Shown here in pieces: positions 43,262 through 52,542 of a DNA stretch of 64,000 bases (positions are counted from its first letter, which is position 1; each line of letters begins with the position of its first letter). This stretch comes from Pseudomonas canadensis (GTDB lineage Bacteria > Pseudomonadota > Gammaproteobacteria > Pseudomonadales > Pseudomonadaceae), in NCBI RefSeq assembly GCF_000503215.1, contig NZ_AYTD01000017.1, positions 434,001-498,000 on the forward strand, given 5' to 3'. The notes under the pieces were generated by a model that was given only the letters and a program-made list of their open reading frames with translations, was not told the DNA's origin and made no database searches. Both the position numbers and the translations under genes were made by a program.

Positions 43262-43642
43262 ATGACCAAGACTGTTATCACCAGCGATAAAGCCCCGGCC
43301 GCCATCGGCACCTACTCCCAGGCGATCAAGGCAGGCAACACCGTCTACATGTCCGGCCAGATTCCACTGGACCCAAAGACCATGGAACTGGTTGAAGGCT
43401 TCGAAGCACAGACCGTGCAGGTCTTCGAAAACCTCAAGTCGGTGGCCGAGGCTGCCGGCGGTTCGTTCAAAGACATCGTCAAGCTGAACATCTTTCTCAC
43501 CGACCTGAGCCACTTCGCCAAGGTCAACGAGATCATGGGCAAGTACTTCGAACAGCCTTACCCAGCCCGCGCCGCCATCGGCGTTGCCGCCCTGCCAAAG
43601 GGTGCACAGGTTGAGATGGACGCGATTCTGGTCATCGAGTAA
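43262..43642 (+). CDS. ridA: 2-iminobutanoate/2-iminopropanoate deaminase RidA
   Basis: Protein of 126 residues with the full RidA pattern: APAAIGTYSQAIKAGNTVYM at the start and YPARAAIGVAALPKGAQVEM at the end, carrying the catalytic arginine and glutamate. It hydrolyses enamine/imine intermediates from PLP-enzymes such as threonine dehydratase. It is 22 bp after spoT, as is usual. Confidence 0.96.
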   Translation: MTKTVITSDKAPAAIGTYSQAIKAGNTVYMSGQIPLDPKTMELVEGFEAQTVQVFENLKSVAEAAGGSFKDIVKLNIFLTDLSHFAKVNEIMGKYFEQPYPARAAIGVAALPKGAQVEMDAILVIE

Positions 43643-43695
43643 AACACCCGGCGCAGCCCCCATAGGCTGCGCCGACTTCGTTTTAAAAGGATTTC

Positions 43696-44442
43696 ATGAT
43701 GCGCAAAGCGCTTGTAGCCTCATCACTGCTCGCCCTGTTGCTCGGCGGCTGCGCCAGCAACCCTGCCGACCGGGATGTGAGCGGCACCTGGATCAACCAG
43801 GTCGCCGTCGATGCGGCGGCCAAAGGCGGCCCTTTGCGTGAAGCCCTGCAGAGCTTTGGCCCGAACCTCGAATGGGAGGTCAATACCAAGGCCTCGCAGG
43901 CACGCTACTACAACGGTTTTGAAGTAGCGGAAGGCAAATTGCTGGGTGAAAAGTCCGGCGCGTGGAGTGTGGACTTCTACGGCAGCTCCGCCACCGAACT
44001 CAAGCGCAAAGGCAAACAGCTGCTGCAAGTGGCCAACGACAACGAGCCGGAACAGCTGTTCGCTCGCCCCAAAGAGCCCGCACCGGAAGGCGCGCCACTG
44101 GGCGCAAACTTCGAGCGTGCGCTGTACGCCGCTTATATGGGGGGTGACTGGAAGATCCTCGACGGTTTCGGAAGCGGCGCCATCGTGCAATTCCAGGCCA
44201 ACGGCAAGGTCGCTGGCCTGCCGAATGTCGATCAGTACTCGCTGTGCCTGGCGGGCGATTGCGCGTCCATGAGCGGTGGCTACGACAGTATCTGGCTGCA
44301 GTTGAACGGCCAGGGCAACCCGTGGATTTTTGTGCGCAAAGGCAAGCAACTGGAGATCTTCCAGGCGATCAATACCGCACAGGCGGATGAGGTGCCTTCG
44401 TTTACGCCAGGGCCTCGCCAGTGGTTGCTTGAAAAGCAATAA
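43696..44442 (+). CDS. Conserved hypothetical lipoprotein
   Basis: Protein of 248 residues with a lipoprotein signal ending in LLLGGC (Cys19). After the signal, residues 28-35 (VSGTWINQ) and the alternation of glycines and aromatic residues suggest a beta-rich fold. I do not recognise a characterised family. It is 53 bp after ridA on the same strand, matches the position of PA5340 from memory, and is followed by a REPIN. AAAGGA lies ahead of a double ATG; either could be used. Confidence 0.8.
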   Translation: MMRKALVASSLLALLLGGCASNPADRDVSGTWINQVAVDAAAKGGPLREALQSFGPNLEWEVNTKASQARYYNGFEVAEGKLLGEKSGAWSVDFYGSSATELKRKGKQLLQVANDNEPEQLFARPKEPAPEGAPLGANFERALYAAYMGGDWKILDGFGSGAIVQFQANGKVAGLPNVDQYSLCLAGDCASMSGGYDSIWLQLNGQGNPWIFVRKGKQLEIFQAINTAQADEVPSFTPGPRQWLLEKQ

Positions 44443-44460
44443 GCAGCCGAACGCGTATCC

Positions 44461-44556
44461 AAATGTGGGAGCGGGCTTGCGCGCGAAAGCGGTTTATCAG
44501 AAGCACATTCAGTGACTGACACAGCGCTTTCGCGAGCAAGCCCGCTCCCACATTTT
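44461..44556. repeat. REPIN: inverted pair of REP palindromes (GTGGGAGCGGGCTTGC type)
   Basis: AAATGTGGGAGCGGGCTTGC and its inverse GCAAGCCCGCTCCCACATTT enclose a variable core. It is a variant REP family, distinct from the GTAGGAGC form. It lies between convergent genes. Confidence 0.92.
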
Positions 44557-44565
44557 CACCGCATT

Positions 44566-45417
44566 TCAGCCTTTCAGGATCGCCGCGTAGCCCTCGCGGT
44601 AAGTCGGGTACGTCGGCACCCAACCCAACGCCTTGATACGCGCATTGCTGCATTGCTTGCTGCCAGCACGCCGCACACTCGCGTCATCAGCCCATTCGGT
44701 CACACCCAGATACTCACGCAACCAATCCACCACCTCGGCCAGCGGCGCAGGCGCATCATCGACGCCGATGTAGACCTTCTCCAGCGAGCCGCCCTTTTCC
44801 ACATGATGCAACAAAAACGCCAGCAAACCCGCTGCGTCATCTGCGTGAATGCGGTTGCCATATAAAGGTGGGTCGATTGCCACGCGGTACCCTTGGCGAA
44901 CCTGGGTCAACAGCCATTCGCGGCCCGGTCCATAGATACCAGTCAGCCGCACAATGCTGGCGGGGATGCCACTGTCGAGCGCAACTTGCTCAGCCTCCAA
45001 CATTACTTGCCCGGAATAACCCTTCGCCTGAGTCTTCGACGTTTCGTCGACCCACTCGCCATTTTGCTGCCCGTAGACGCTGCTGCTGGATACAAACAGC
45101 AGGTGCTTAGGCTCCTGCCCGTAGTCGCCCAGCCACTCCAGCACATGTTTCAGCCCTTCAACATAAGCAGCGCGATAGCCGGCTTCGTCATGGTCCGTCG
45201 CGGCAGCGCAGTACACCAGATAATCCACCCCGCCGATCGGCCAGGTGTCAGGGCAATCCTTGTTGAACAGGTCACCGGCAATACCGATCACGCCCTCGGG
45301 CAGCCGCGAAATATCGCGGCGCAGGCCATGAACCTCCCACTCCGAGTCGAGCAACTGGCTGGCCAGCCGGCTCCCTACATCGCCACAGCCGGCAATCACA
45401 ACAGAAGGCGCAGACAT
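44566..45417 (-). CDS. NAD-dependent epimerase/dehydratase family protein
   Basis: Extended short-chain dehydrogenase of 283 residues. The nucleotide motif is VVIAGCGDVGSRLASQLL, with GC in place of the more usual GxxGxxG's second glycine pair, and there is VSSSSVYG with the catalytic YSGQVMLEAE in place of YxxxK: a methionine occupies the lysine position. This change suggests reduced or different catalysis. The same kind of YeeZ-like protein is found in many gammaproteobacteria. GGAG precedes ATG 45417. It is divergent from exbB. Confidence 0.82.
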   Translation of the reverse strand: MSAPSVVIAGCGDVGSRLASQLLDSEWEVHGLRRDISRLPEGVIGIAGDLFNKDCPDTWPIGGVDYLVYCAAATDHDEAGYRAAYVEGLKHVLEWLGDYGQEPKHLLFVSSSSVYGQQNGEWVDETSKTQAKGYSGQVMLEAEQVALDSGIPASIVRLTGIYGPGREWLLTQVRQGYRVAIDPPLYGNRIHADDAAGLLAFLLHHVEKGGSLEKVYIGVDDAPAPLAEVVDWLREYLGVTEWADDASVRRAGSKQCSNARIKALGWVPTYPTYREGYAAILKG

Positions 45418-45604
45418 CACAAAACTCCGTACTGAAAGGTCTAGGTTAGCCCTCGCGAGTGACCGACGGCCAGAAAAAGGGCAAATAAAGTAACTGTATT
45501 ACTTCTGTTAACAAGAATTACTTGCAATAATAACCGCCCATTTGTCCTCGACCCCTTGGGTCTGGAAGGACGATCACTCATTTTTTCTCTCAGGTCCGGC
45601 CAGC

Positions 45605-46585
45605 ATGACACGTAATACAACCCCCGCTTCGCCAACCAAGCTTCACAGCCCATCCCGCGCCTGGCGTGCGAGTGCTGCGCTGCTGTTCAGCGTACTGCTG
45701 GCACCGACCGCCGCCTTCGCTGACGCCGCCGCACCCGCCACCCCGGCTGCCGCCGAGCAAAATGCCGCGGCACCGGCAGCTCCAGTGGCTGCGCCGGCCG
45801 CCACCGACCCGGCCCTGGCGGCTGACCCAGCCTCCGCCGAAGACACCGGTGTGGTGCTGGAAGAAGACAACACCCTGGGCATGGCCCATGACCTGTCGCC
45901 GTGGGGCATGTACCAGAACGCTGACGTGGTGGTGAAAGCCGTGATGATCGGCCTAGCCATTGCCTCGATCATCACCTGGACCATCTGGATCGCCAAAGGC
46001 TTCGAGCTGCTGGGCGCCAAACGTCGTCTGCGCACTGAAATCGTCCACCTGAAAAAGGCTACCACCCTCAAGGAAGCCAGCGAAAGCGCGACCAAGAAGG
46101 GCACCCTGGCCAACACTCTGGTGCACGACGCGCTGGAAGAAATGCGCCTGTCGGCCAACACCCGCGAAAAAGAAGGCATCAAGGAACGTGTGGCCTTCCG
46201 CCTGGAGCGCCTGGTGGCAGCCTGCGGTCGTAACATGAGCAGCGGCACCGGCGTGCTCGCAACCATCGGTTCTACCGCGCCGTTCGTCGGCTTGTTCGGT
46301 ACCGTGTGGGGCATCATGAACAGCTTCATCGGCATCGCCAAAACCCAGACCACCAACCTTGCCGTCGTTGCCCCTGGCATCGCCGAAGCCCTGCTGGCGA
46401 CCGCCCTGGGCCTGGTTGCCGCGATTCCTGCGGTGGTGATCTACAACGTCTTCGCCCGTTCGATTGCCGGCTACAAAGCCCAGGTATCGGACGCGTCGGC
46501 AGAAGTCCTGCTGCTGGTCAGCCGCGACCTCGATCACCTGCCTACCGAGCGCAGCTCGCAACCGCACATGGTGAAAGTGGGGTAA
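45605..46585 (+). CDS. exbB: TonB-system energising protein ExbB
   Basis: Protein of 326 residues. A signal-like N-terminus and an Ala/Pro-rich stretch (residues 35-90), typical of Pseudomonas ExbB, are followed by three membrane segments and the MotA/TolQ/ExbB core with TIGSTAPFVGLFGTVWGIMN. With ExbD it turns proton flow into movement of TonB for iron-siderophore and vitamin uptake. Start at ATG 45605. The upstream region is AT-rich (CAATAATAACC), compatible with iron control, but I see no convincing Fur box. Confidence 0.95.
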   Translation: MTRNTTPASPTKLHSPSRAWRASAALLFSVLLAPTAAFADAAAPATPAAAEQNAAAPAAPVAAPAATDPALAADPASAEDTGVVLEEDNTLGMAHDLSPWGMYQNADVVVKAVMIGLAIASIITWTIWIAKGFELLGAKRRLRTEIVHLKKATTLKEASESATKKGTLANTLVHDALEEMRLSANTREKEGIKERVAFRLERLVAACGRNMSSGTGVLATIGSTAPFVGLFGTVWGIMNSFIGIAKTQTTNLAVVAPGIAEALLATALGLVAAIPAVVIYNVFARSIAGYKAQVSDASAEVLLLVSRDLDHLPTERSSQPHMVKVG

Positions 46586-46591
46586 TCGGCC

Positions 46592-47017
46592 ATGGGCCTG
46601 CATTTGAATCAAGGCGACGACGAACTCGTCGAGAACCACGAAATCAACGTCACGCCGTTTATCGACGTGATGCTGGTGCTGCTGATCATCTTCATGGTGG
46701 CGGCACCGTTGGCGACCGTGGACATTAAGGTCGACCTGCCCGCATCCAGCGCCAAACCTGCGCCACGGCCAGAGAAACCGATCTTCCTCAGCGTCAAGGC
46801 GGACCAACGCCTGTTCCTGGGCGAAGAAGAAGTCAAAGCTGAAACCCTGGGCCCGGTGCTCGACGCCAAGACCCAAGGCAAGAAAGACACGACGATCTTC
46901 TTCCAGGCTGACAAGGGCGTGGACTACGGCGACCTGATGAGCGTGATGGATGCCCTGCGGGCAGCCGGCTACCTCAAGGTCGGCCTGGTCGGACTTGAGA
47001 CGGCAGCCAAGAAATGA
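46592..47017 (+). CDS. exbD: TonB-system energising protein ExbD
   Basis: Protein of 141 residues with one membrane helix near residues 22-42 (NVTPFIDVMLVLLIIFMVAA) that carries the essential proton-binding Asp. It forms the channel complex with ExbB. The stop overlaps the tonB start by 4 bases (ATGA), so the two are coupled. Confidence 0.96.
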   Translation: MGLHLNQGDDELVENHEINVTPFIDVMLVLLIIFMVAAPLATVDIKVDLPASSAKPAPRPEKPIFLSVKADQRLFLGEEEVKAETLGPVLDAKTQGKKDTTIFFQADKGVDYGDLMSVMDALRAAGYLKVGLVGLETAAKK

Positions 47018-47763
47018 TCACGACGCGCCACAAACTGACGCGTTATGGCACCAGCCTCGCCGTCGTACTGGGCGTGCATGCCGTCGCGATCGCTATCGCG
47101 CTTCATTGGTCCGCGCCGCGCACGGTGCAGTTGCCGCCGGCTGCCATGGTCATCGACCTGGCACCGATGCCAGCCCCGCCGCCGCCAGCGCCGCCCAAGG
47201 TGGTAACGCCGCCGCAACCGCCTGCACCGGTGGAAGAGCTGCCCCTGCCGAAACTGGCCGAGGCACCCAAGCCAACGATCCAGGTGCCCAAGCCGGTCAA
47301 GCCCAAGCCTAAACCGCAGCCGCCGAAGCCTGTGGAGAAGAAGATCGAGCCGCCCAAGGAGAAACCCTCCGAGGATCCGCCGAGCGACGCTCCGCCGACC
47401 CAAGCACCGGCTGAGAAATCGGCCCAACCTGTACCAGGCCCTTCTCCGCAGCAAATCGCAGCGAAGGCTTCCTGGGAAGGCACGCTGCTGGCTCACTTGC
47501 AGAAGTACAAAAAGTACCCGCCAGGCGCGCAGGCCCGTGGCAAGGAAGGCCTGAACCGCCTGAAGTTCGTGGTGGATGCCGAAGGCAACGTGCTGTCCTA
47601 CGAGTTGGTGGGCCGCTCCGGCAACGCCGACCTGGACCGCGCCACGCTGGACATGATCCGTCGCGCCCAGCCACTGCCCAAGCCACCGGCAGACATGCTC
47701 AAAGGTGGCAGCATCGAGATCGTTGCACCGTTCGTGTACAACATCGAGAAGCGTCGTCGCTGA
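47014..47763 (+). CDS. tonB: Energy transducer TonB
   Basis: Protein of 249 residues: a membrane anchor near residues 12-30, a long Pro/Lys/Glu-rich periplasmic stretch from about 45 to 145 (for example PKPVKPKPKPQPPKPVEKK), and the C-terminal TonB domain with YPPGAQARGKEG and RATLDMIRRAQPLPKPP. It transmits energy to outer-membrane receptors. It is the last gene of exbB-exbD-tonB. A stable hairpin follows. Confidence 0.95.
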   Translation: MITTRHKLTRYGTSLAVVLGVHAVAIAIALHWSAPRTVQLPPAAMVIDLAPMPAPPPPAPPKVVTPPQPPAPVEELPLPKLAEAPKPTIQVPKPVKPKPKPQPPKPVEKKIEPPKEKPSEDPPSDAPPTQAPAEKSAQPVPGPSPQQIAAKASWEGTLLAHLQKYKKYPPGAQARGKEGLNRLKFVVDAEGNVLSYELVGRSGNADLDRATLDMIRRAQPLPKPPADMLKGGSIEIVAPFVYNIEKRRR

Positions 47764-47768
47764 AAAAT

Positions 47769-47800
47769 GAAGGTGGTGAGGGGCAACCCTTACCACCTTC
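47769..47800 (+). terminator. Hairpin after tonB
   Basis: GAAGGTGGTGAGGG, loop GCAA, then CCCTTACCACCTTC: a stable stem with one mismatch, 6 bases after the tonB stop. No T run follows, so it may stabilise the mRNA end rather than terminate. Confidence 0.65.
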
Positions 47801-47906
47801 AGCAAAATCTGCGTAACTCCCCGCTCAATCCCCAGCAAAGTTCTGATAACGTGCGTCTATCGATTGCAGCCGGTATGCTTGGCCCGCAACCTCATGGACG
47901 CCCGCT

Positions 47907-48827
47907 ATGACTCTTACAGAATTACGCTACATCGTTACCCTCGCCCAAGAGCAGCACTTCGGCCACGCGGCCGAGCGTTGCCATGTCAGCCAGCCGACGC
48001 TGTCGGTGGGCGTGAAAAAGCTTGAAGACGAACTCGGTGTGCTGATTTTCGAGCGCAGCAAGAGCGCCGTGCGCCTAACGCCTGTGGGCGAAGGCATTGT
48101 GGCCCAGGCCCAGAAGGTGCTGGAGCAGGCGCAGAGCATTCGCGAACTGGCCCAGGCCGGCAAGAACCAGCTGACCGCACCGCTGAAAGTCGGCGCCATC
48201 TACACCGTCGGCCCGTACCTGTTCCCGCACCTGATCCCGCAACTGCACCGCGTCGCGCCGCAGATGCCGTTATATATCGAAGAAAACTTCACCCACGTGC
48301 TGCGCGACAAACTGCGCAACGGCGAGCTGGACGCGATCATCATCGCCCTGCCGTTCAACGAAGCGGACGTGTTGACCCTGCCGCTCTACGACGAGCCGTT
48401 CTACGTCTTGATGCCCGCTTCCCACCCGTGGACGCAAAAGGACACCATCGACGCCGGCCTGCTCAACGACAAGAGCCTGCTGCTGCTGGGCGAAGGCCAC
48501 TGCTTCCGTGACCAGGTATTGGAAGCCTGCCCGACCCTGACCAAGGGCAACGACGGCGCCAAGCACACCACCGTGGAATCCAGCTCCCTGGAAACCATCC
48601 GGCACATGGTCGCCTCCGGCCTGGGCATTTCGATCCTGCCGCTGTCGGCGGTGGACAGCCACCACTACGCCCCCGGCGTGATCGAAGTGCGCCCACTGAC
48701 GCCGCCAGTACCGTTCCGTACCGTGGCGATCGCCTGGCGCGCCAGCTTCCCACGACCGAAAGCGATTGAGATCCTCGCCGATTCGATCCGCCTGTGCTCG
48801 GTGGCCAAGCCGACGGCTGCGAGCTAA
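47907..48827 (+). CDS. oxyR: Peroxide-sensing regulator OxyR
   Basis: LysR-type regulator of 306 residues. The two redox cysteines that form the disulfide on H2O2 exposure are present at 199 and 208, in GEGHCFRDQVLEACP, with the E. coli numbering. The N-terminal helix-turn-helix is FGHAAERCHVSQPTLSVGVK. It activates catalase and alkyl hydroperoxide reductase genes. recG follows 8 bp later; oxyR and recG are co-transcribed in Pseudomonas. Confidence 0.97.
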   Translation: MTLTELRYIVTLAQEQHFGHAAERCHVSQPTLSVGVKKLEDELGVLIFERSKSAVRLTPVGEGIVAQAQKVLEQAQSIRELAQAGKNQLTAPLKVGAIYTVGPYLFPHLIPQLHRVAPQMPLYIEENFTHVLRDKLRNGELDAIIIALPFNEADVLTLPLYDEPFYVLMPASHPWTQKDTIDAGLLNDKSLLLLGEGHCFRDQVLEACPTLTKGNDGAKHTTVESSSLETIRHMVASGLGISILPLSAVDSHHYAPGVIEVRPLTPPVPFRTVAIAWRASFPRPKAIEILADSIRLCSVAKPTAAS

Positions 48828-48835
48828 GCAACGGT

Positions 48836-50911
48836 ATGACTGAGCTGTCGCAGGTGTCGGTGACGGCACTCAAGGGTGTCGGTGAAGCCATGGCCGAGAA
48901 GTTGGCCAAGGTCGGCCTGGAAAACCTCCAGGACGTGTTGTTCCACCTGCCCCTGCGCTATCAGGACCGCACCCGCGTGGTGCCCATCGGCCAGTTGCGC
49001 CCTGGGCAGGACGCGGTGGTCGAAGGCACGGTCAGCGGCGCCGACGTGGTGATGGGCAAGCGTCGCAGCCTGGTGGTGCGTCTGCAGGATGGCACCGGTG
49101 GCCTGAGCCTGCGCTTCTACCATTTCAGCAACGCGCAGAAAGAAGGCCTAAAACGCGGCACCCGCGTACGCTGCTACGGCGAAGCGCGGCCTGGTGCATC
49201 GGGCCTGGAAATCTATCACCCGGAATACCGCGCCATTACCGGCGATGAACCGCCGCCAGTCGACACCACGCTCACACCGATCTACCCGCTCACCGAAGGC
49301 CTGACCCAGCAACGCCTGCGCCAGCTGTGCATGCAGACGCTGACGATGCTCGGCCCGAAAAGCCTGCCCGACTGGCTGCCGCTGGAGCTGGCCCGCGACT
49401 ATCAACTGGCGTCGCTGGACGATGCGATTCGCTACTTGCATCACCCGCCTGCCGATGCCGATGTCGACGAGCTGGCGCTGGGTCATCACTGGGCCCAGCA
49501 CCGCCTGGCGTTTGAAGAACTGCTGACTCACCAACTCTCCCAGCAGCGCCTGCGCGAAAGCATGCGTTCCCTGCGTGCGCCGGCGATGCCCAAGGCCACG
49601 CGTTTGCCCGCGCAATACCTGGCCAACCTGGGCTTTGCGCCGACCGGCGCCCAACAACGCGTCGGTAATGAAATCGCCTACGACTTAAGCCAGCAGGAAC
49701 CCATGCTGCGCCTGATCCAGGGCGATGTGGGCGCAGGCAAGACCGTGGTCGCCGCTCTCGCCGCCTTGCAAGCGCTGGAAGCTGGTTACCAAGTGGCGTT
49801 GATGGCGCCCACCGAAATTCTTGCCGAGCAGCACTTCATCACCTTCAAGCGCTGGCTCGAGCCTCTGGGCCTGGAAGTGGCGTGGCTGGCCGGCAAGCTC
49901 AAGGGCAAGGTACGCGCAGCGGCTCTGGAGCAGATTGCCGGTGGTGCACCCATGGTGGTGGGCACCCACGCGCTGTTTCAGGATGAAGTGCAATTCAAGA
50001 ATCTGGCGCTGGTGATCATCGACGAACAGCATCGATTCGGCGTGCAGCAACGCCTGGCCCTGCGCCAGAAAGGCGTGGGCGGGCGCATGAACCCGCACCA
50101 GTTGATCATGACCGCCACGCCGATCCCGCGCACCCTGGCGATGAGCGCCTACGCCGACCTCGACACCTCGATCCTCGACGAACTGCCGCCCGGCCGGACG
50201 CCGGTCAACACCGTATTGGTCACCGACACCCGACGTGTCGAAGTGATCGAGCGCGTGCGCGGCGCCTGTGCCGAAGGGCGCCAGGCGTACTGGGTGTGCA
50301 CGCTGATCGAAGAGTCCGAGGAGCTGACCTGCCAGGCTGCCGAGACCACCTTTGAAGACCTCACCAGCGCCTTGGGCGAGCTCAAGGTCGGCCTGATCCA
50401 TGGCCGCATGAAGCCCGCAGAAAAAGCCGCCGTGATGGCCGAATTCAAGGCCGGTAACCTGCAACTGTTGGTGGCTACCACGGTGATCGAGGTCGGTGTG
50501 GACGTACCCAACGCCAGCTTGATGATTATCGAGAACCCCGAGCGCCTTGGCCTGGCGCAACTGCACCAGTTGCGCGGCCGGGTCGGCCGGGGCAGCGCCG
50601 CCAGCCATTGCGTGCTGCTCTACCACCCGCCGCTGTCACAGATTGGTCGCCAGCGCCTGGGCATCATGCGTGAAACCAACGACGGTTTTATCATTGCCGA
50701 AAAAGACCTCGAGCTGCGCGGCCCCGGTGAAATGCTCGGCACCCGCCAGACCGGCCTGCTGCAATTCAAGGTCGCCGACCTGATGCGCGACGCTGACCTG
50801 CTGCCGGCCGTGCGCGATGCGGCGCAAGCGCTGCTCGAACGTTGGCCGGATCATGTCAGCCCATTGCTGGACCGCTGGCTACGCCATGGGCAGCAATACG
50901 GCCAAGTGTGA
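48836..50911 (+). CDS. recG: ATP-dependent DNA helicase RecG
   Basis: Protein of 691 residues. The N-terminal wedge/OB domain (LPLRYQDRTRVVPIGQLRPG near residue 40) is followed by helicase lobes with Walker A GDVGAGKTVVAALA, DEQHRFG (motif II), MTATPIPRTL (motif III) and QLRGRVGRG (motif VI). It remodels stalled forks and recombination junctions. I start at ATG 48836, close to the oxyR stop. Confidence 0.97.
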   Translation: MTELSQVSVTALKGVGEAMAEKLAKVGLENLQDVLFHLPLRYQDRTRVVPIGQLRPGQDAVVEGTVSGADVVMGKRRSLVVRLQDGTGGLSLRFYHFSNAQKEGLKRGTRVRCYGEARPGASGLEIYHPEYRAITGDEPPPVDTTLTPIYPLTEGLTQQRLRQLCMQTLTMLGPKSLPDWLPLELARDYQLASLDDAIRYLHHPPADADVDELALGHHWAQHRLAFEELLTHQLSQQRLRESMRSLRAPAMPKATRLPAQYLANLGFAPTGAQQRVGNEIAYDLSQQEPMLRLIQGDVGAGKTVVAALAALQALEAGYQVALMAPTEILAEQHFITFKRWLEPLGLEVAWLAGKLKGKVRAAALEQIAGGAPMVVGTHALFQDEVQFKNLALVIIDEQHRFGVQQRLALRQKGVGGRMNPHQLIMTATPIPRTLAMSAYADLDTSILDELPPGRTPVNTVLVTDTRRVEVIERVRGACAEGRQAYWVCTLIEESEELTCQAAETTFEDLTSALGELKVGLIHGRMKPAEKAAVMAEFKAGNLQLLVATTVIEVGVDVPNASLMIIENPERLGLAQLHQLRGRVGRGSAASHCVLLYHPPLSQIGRQRLGIMRETNDGFIIAEKDLELRGPGEMLGTRQTGLLQFKVADLMRDADLLPAVRDAAQALLERWPDHVSPLLDRWLRHGQQYGQV

Positions 50912-50920
50912 CGCCTGACT

Positions 50921-51023
50921 TTGTAGGAGCGAGCTTGCTCGCGAAGCGCGTTAACGATGACGCGGACACCGGGGAATGAACGCGGTGACCTGGGATATCT
51001 TCGCGAGCAAGCTCGCTCCCACA
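50921..51023. repeat. REPIN: inverted pair of REP palindromes (GTAGGAGCGAGCTTGCTC type)
   Basis: TTGTAGGAGCGAGCTTGCTC and GAGCAAGCTCGCTCCCACA flank a core with GCGTTAACGATGACGCG, the same as in the REPIN at 25324-25425. It lies between recG and the HDOD gene on the same strand, immediately ahead of the latter's promoter region. Confidence 0.93.
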
Positions 51024-51121
51024 GAGGTTCAGCGCCAACCGCGTCACAAACAACAGTTAACCGACCAACACTTGTATCAAGCTGGTTATACTTCGTGGAC
51101 TGTAAGAAATTGGATCAGGCC

Positions 51122-52522
51122 ATGTCAGAAGTTGCCCTCGCCACAGCCCCACTGACCGCCCCGCCGGTCATTCGGGCTCTGCTCGCAAAACTCGCCATCC
51201 CCTACACGGAAGTCACCGACCTACCGGGCCTGAATCCTGCGCGAAAGGTCCAGGCCGTGTTGCTGGAAGACGCGGTGGGCGCACTGATGGTGCTGTTCCC
51301 GCAGAACCAATTGCTCGATCTCAACCGCCTCGCCGAACTCACCGGTCGCCGCCTCACGGCAGTATCGCCGGATCGCGTCGAACGCATGCTGGGCAAGCAC
51401 GAACTGACCCTGTTGCCAGGCCTGCCGCCGCTCACCAGTTCGCCGTGCCTGTACGAAGGCAGCCTGCTCAACGAGCCGAGCCTGCTGGTGCATTCGGGCG
51501 AAGCCGGGGTGCTACTGGAAATACCGACCGACACGTTCAAGACGATGCTGACCAAGGCCAGCGCCGGCCACTTCGGCGAGCCGCTGAGCAACATCCGCCC
51601 CAACCTTGACCGCCCGAATGATGACCGCGAGGAAATTACCCAGGCGATGCAGGCATTCACCGCCCGCCGCATCCAGCAACGCCTGGAAGCGACCATCGAG
51701 ATTCCACCGCTGGCCGACACGGCGCAGAAGATCATCAAGCTGCGTGTCGACCCGAATGCCACCATTGATGACATTACCGGCGTGGTCGAAACCGACCCCG
51801 CTTTGGCTGCGCAAGTCGTGAGCTGGGCCGCGTCGCCCTACTACGCGTCGCCGGGCAAGATCCGCTCCGTGGAAGACGCCATCGTGCGCGTGCTGGGTTT
51901 TGACCTGGTGATCAACCTGGCGCTGGGCCTGGCATTGGGCAAGACCCTGAGCCTGCCCAAGGATCACCCGCACCAGTCCACACCCTACTGGCACCAGTCA
52001 ATCTACACCGCCGCCGTGATCGAAGGCCTGACCCGCGCTATGCCCCGCGCCCAGCGCCCGGAAGCCGGCCTGACCTACCTCGCGGGCTTGCTGCACAACT
52101 TCGGTTACCTGCTGCTGGCTCACGTGTTCCCGCCGCACTTTTCGCTGATCTGCCGTCACCTAGAGGTCAACCCGCACCTGTGCCACAGCTATGTCGAGCA
52201 ACACCTGCTGGGCATCAGCCGCGAGCAAATCGGTGCGTGGCTGATGCGCTACTGGGACATGCCGGATGAACTGTCCACTGCCCTGCGCTTCCAGCACGAT
52301 CCGACCTACGATGGTCAGTACGCTGAATACCCGAACCTGGTGTGTCTGGCGGTACGCTTGTTGCGCAGCCGTGGGATTGGCTCCGGGCCGGATGAGGCGA
52401 TTCCGGATGCGCTGCTTGAGCGTCTGGGCTTGAGCCGTGACAAGGCTGAGGAAGTGGTGGGCAAAGTGCTGGATGCCGAGGTGCTGTTGCGCGAGTTGGC
52501 GTCCCAGTTCAGCCAGGGCTAA
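51122..52522 (+). CDS. YbaK/aminoacyl-tRNA deacylase-like and HDOD domain fusion protein
   Basis: Protein of 466 residues. The first 150 residues resemble the YbaK/ProX editing-domain fold (KVQAVLLEDAVGALMVLFPQ; DLNRLAELTGRRLTAVS). From about residue 200 to 400 there is an HDOD domain (IPPLADTAQKIIKLRVDPNA, then AGLTYLAGLLHNFGYLLLAH). HDOD proteins act in signalling without phosphodiesterase activity. The fusion is known in Pseudomonas (PA5346 by position) but its role is not clear to me. ATG 51122 is preceded by a plain spacer after the REPIN. Confidence 0.85.
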   Translation: MSEVALATAPLTAPPVIRALLAKLAIPYTEVTDLPGLNPARKVQAVLLEDAVGALMVLFPQNQLLDLNRLAELTGRRLTAVSPDRVERMLGKHELTLLPGLPPLTSSPCLYEGSLLNEPSLLVHSGEAGVLLEIPTDTFKTMLTKASAGHFGEPLSNIRPNLDRPNDDREEITQAMQAFTARRIQQRLEATIEIPPLADTAQKIIKLRVDPNATIDDITGVVETDPALAAQVVSWAASPYYASPGKIRSVEDAIVRVLGFDLVINLALGLALGKTLSLPKDHPHQSTPYWHQSIYTAAVIEGLTRAMPRAQRPEAGLTYLAGLLHNFGYLLLAHVFPPHFSLICRHLEVNPHLCHSYVEQHLLGISREQIGAWLMRYWDMPDELSTALRFQHDPTYDGQYAEYPNLVCLAVRLLRSRGIGSGPDEAIPDALLERLGLSRDKAEEVVGKVLDAEVLLRELASQFSQG

Positions 52523-52542
52523 CCCACCACCTGTTACATCGC

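Noticed and set aside
45480..45540. Possible Fur box before exbB
   Set aside because: The AT-rich CAATAATAACC stretch does not align with the 19-base Fur consensus well enough to claim.
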